64,000 nt of DNA from assembly GCF_020171525.1 (NCBI RefSeq), contig NZ_JAIVAI010000001.1, positions 744,001 to 808,000 on the forward strand, in the 5' to 3' direction. Under the pieces are notes generated by a model. The model saw nothing but the letters and a program-made list of their open reading frames with translations, had not been told where the DNA came from and made no database searches. The translations under genes were made by a program, and so were the position numbers. Each line of letters opens with the position of its first letter. The stretch's first letter is position 1. This document shows, in pieces, positions 62,603-64,000 of the stretch. This stretch comes from Halobacillus yeomjeoni (GTDB lineage: Bacteria > Bacillota > Bacilli > Bacillales > Halobacillaceae).

Positions 62603-63394
62603 TTAAATCCATTCATTACCATGGGTACGTATGAACTCAATATCCTTGCGGTAATGCTCCACATGTCCCTCATCAACCATTTCTTGAAAAGCTCTATCTC
62701 CTTCTTCAGCTTTTCTTTGTATTGTTTGGGTCAGCCCTTCCAATCTCAACAAGACCATATCTATGTAGTCCTTTTTCATAGCCACACCGTAGGATTTAAA
62801 AAACAATTGAACTCTATGTTTGATATGTCGAGCATGCAGCGAGGGTTTATAGGGGTAGGCCTCACCTGATTCAGAATAAAACACTCTACTTAAAGGAACA
62901 CAAGTATATAAAGTATAGGCAATATCCCACAATCTCGGCCCTGGACCAGCAACGTCGAAATCGATGATTCCTACAGGCTTCTCATCCTTAAAAATGATAT
63001 TGTATATCGCAAAATCATTGTGGCATAGCACTTCAAATGGTTGAGGTGTGTGATCAATGGGTGCCCAATCTTCTTCAATGTGGAAATCACTAACACTATC
63101 ATGATAACGACGCAGCATTCTTGCTATTTCAATCAAGTTACCTTCAGACCACATGTATTCCTTATTTGGATCATTGCCGGCTTTTCCTTCAATGAAAGTT
63201 AAAATCTCTCTTCCCTTCTCATCAATACCTATATACCTCGGAGCATATGTAAAACCTTTGTATTCTAAATGCTTTAATAGTTTATGCACCTTTCGACTTT
63301 CCGGTTTCAACTCCCGTCTAACGGTGGCTCCCACGCGATAAACATCCGAGACATTCCCACCTGCCAGCCTTTCTTCATTGTCGTAGTGTGGCAT
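62603..63394 (-). CDS. Aminoglycoside phosphotransferase-family protein
   Basis: 263 residues, kinase-like fold. Brenner motif CHNDFAIYNIIFKDEKPVGI and IIDFDVAGPGPRLWDIAYTL contain the catalytic Asp and metal Asp. Start at MPHYDNEE (63394), with AGGAG 9 bases upstream. May be a small-molecule kinase rather than a resistance enzyme. Confidence 0.7.
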   Translation of the reverse strand: MPHYDNEERLAGGNVSDVYRVGATVRRELKPESRKVHKLLKHLEYKGFTYAPRYIGIDEKGREILTFIEGKAGNDPNKEYMWSEGNLIEIARMLRRYHDSVSDFHIEEDWAPIDHTPQPFEVLCHNDFAIYNIIFKDEKPVGIIDFDVAGPGPRLWDIAYTLYTCVPLSRVFYSESGEAYPYKPSLHARHIKHRVQLFFKSYGVAMKKDYIDMVLLRLEGLTQTIQRKAEEGDRAFQEMVDEGHVEHYRKDIEFIRTHGNEWI

Positions 63395-63439
63395 CTTTCT
63401 AATCTCCTTCATGGCTCTTAAATCAAGACAAATAATCAC

Positions 63440-63862
63440 TTATTTTGATAACGAAGAATAACGTTTCTTAAAATCCGGACTTAGTTCACTCCAAACATCA
63501 AAAGCATTGGAATCTAAATCATAAAACACAAAATTTCTGCCAGGATGCCCACGATCCTCAATATCTTTTAAATCGACTTCATTCTGCTTAAGATAGTTGT
63601 GAAGTTCTATTAAGCTATCTAATCCATCCACTTCAAAAGTCAGTGAAAAATGCTCATTTCCATGTTGGTCAGTAAATTGATTATTTTCTCCACCTTGAGA
63701 TTTCACGAGGAAAAAGCTCTGATTTGCGAATTCAAGAATTGCTTTCTCCTCGTCCTGATAATTCTCAATAGCACCTAACTTCTCTTGATACCAATTTGAT
63801 GAAGATACAACATTAGAAACCGGTATATAAGCTGCACCCACACGCTTTAAATAATGGTTCAT
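63440..63862 (-). CDS. VOC-family protein
   Basis: 140 residues. VGAAYIPVSNVVSSSNWYQE, HFSLTFEVDGLDSLIELHNY and NFVFYDLDSNAFDVWSEL form two VOC half-units. The first His ligand is replaced (AAYIPVS), so metal binding is doubtful. AAAAGGAG before the ATG. Nothing identified between it and the right edge. Confidence 0.65.
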   Translation of the reverse strand: MNHYLKRVGAAYIPVSNVVSSSNWYQEKLGAIENYQDEEKAILEFANQSFFLVKSQGGENNQFTDQHGNEHFSLTFEVDGLDSLIELHNYLKQNEVDLKDIEDRGHPGRNFVFYDLDSNAFDVWSELSPDFKKRYSSLSK

Positions 63863-64000
63863 ATTACAACTCCTTTTTAACTTTCATACTGATCACCCCA
63901 CCAATTGGCTAAAGAGAGAAAGGCTGATAAAATACAAATTCAGGATGCACAGCTGTCAGGAATTTAAATATTTCAGCAAAGGACCGGATCACACAGGTCT

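Noticed and set aside
62603-63394. Call as an antibiotic resistance aminoglycoside kinase
   Set aside because: Only the general kinase motifs are visible; the fold is shared by many unrelated small-molecule kinases.

Overview
The window looks like the chromosome of a spore-forming, probably salt-tolerant Bacillaceae member (Halobacillus/Virgibacillus-like; inferred from gene content and order, not from a database search). The long core stretches follow the Bacillus subtilis yne/ymc order, mostly on the minus strand: tdh-kbl-miaB-ymcA-cotE-mutS-mutL, miaA-hfq, spoVK-hflX(ynbA)-ynbB-glnR-glnA, lexA/yneB-ynzC-tkt-sirA-yneF, ccdA-ccdC-yneK-acnA-yneN-tlp and yneP-yneQ. CotE, Tlp, SpoVK and SirA mark an endospore former. 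Carnitine-to-betaine genes and an orphan MrpB suit a salt-stressed life.

Layout. 1-3.3 kb: an AT-rich, decayed tandem array on the minus strand, in which glycine-rich hydrophobic C-terminal modules alternate with small membrane proteins. Several are frameshifted, stopped or truncated, like a toxin/immunity graveyard. 3.5-7.4 kb: a carnitine catabolism operon (thioesterase, carnitine dehydrogenase, BKACE) divergent from a TetR regulator and a CMD-like protein; the two divergent promoters carry near-identical operator-like sequences. 7.4-23.3 kb: the yne core, with an added double-AAA+ SpoVK-like protein, a small FbpB-family gene, a stand-alone MrpB, and a LexA-controlled divergent region where a 31-residue membrane peptide sits in the yneA position. 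23.3-31.5 kb: accessory genes (MFS/AraC pair, SET-domain protein, cold-shock protein, YflT-like stress protein, two VOC proteins, a frameshifted GNAT, a DUF2332/SGNH pair, and a small WYL-like gene behind a LexA box). 31.6-37.1 kb: glnRA, ynbB, hflX, spoVK. 37.2-47.6 kb: 4-hydroxyphenylacetate/homoprotocatechuate degradation in two minus-strand groups, plus a LysR regulator and a sodium:solute symporter with a 38-residue partner. 47.7-48.8 kb: a lipoprotein and two palindromic dispersed repeats. 48.8-60.8 kb: hfq, miaA, an XRE regulator with repeated operator-like sites, a zinc-ribbon peptide, and the mut/cotE/ymcA/miaB/kbl/tdh block. 61-64 kb: small accessory enzymes (NTF2-like, serine hydrolase, phosphotransferase, VOC).

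How genes work together. The carnitine operon should turn L-carnitine into 3-dehydrocarnitine, then betainyl-CoA and glycine betaine. The hpa genes hydroxylate and ring-cleave 4-hydroxyphenylacetate and carry it down the meta pathway; no HpaH hydratase is seen here and a DapA-family aldolase occupies the HpaI position. The LexA boxes mark two separate SOS targets. No tRNA, rRNA, CRISPR array, intact insertion sequence or prophage was recognised.
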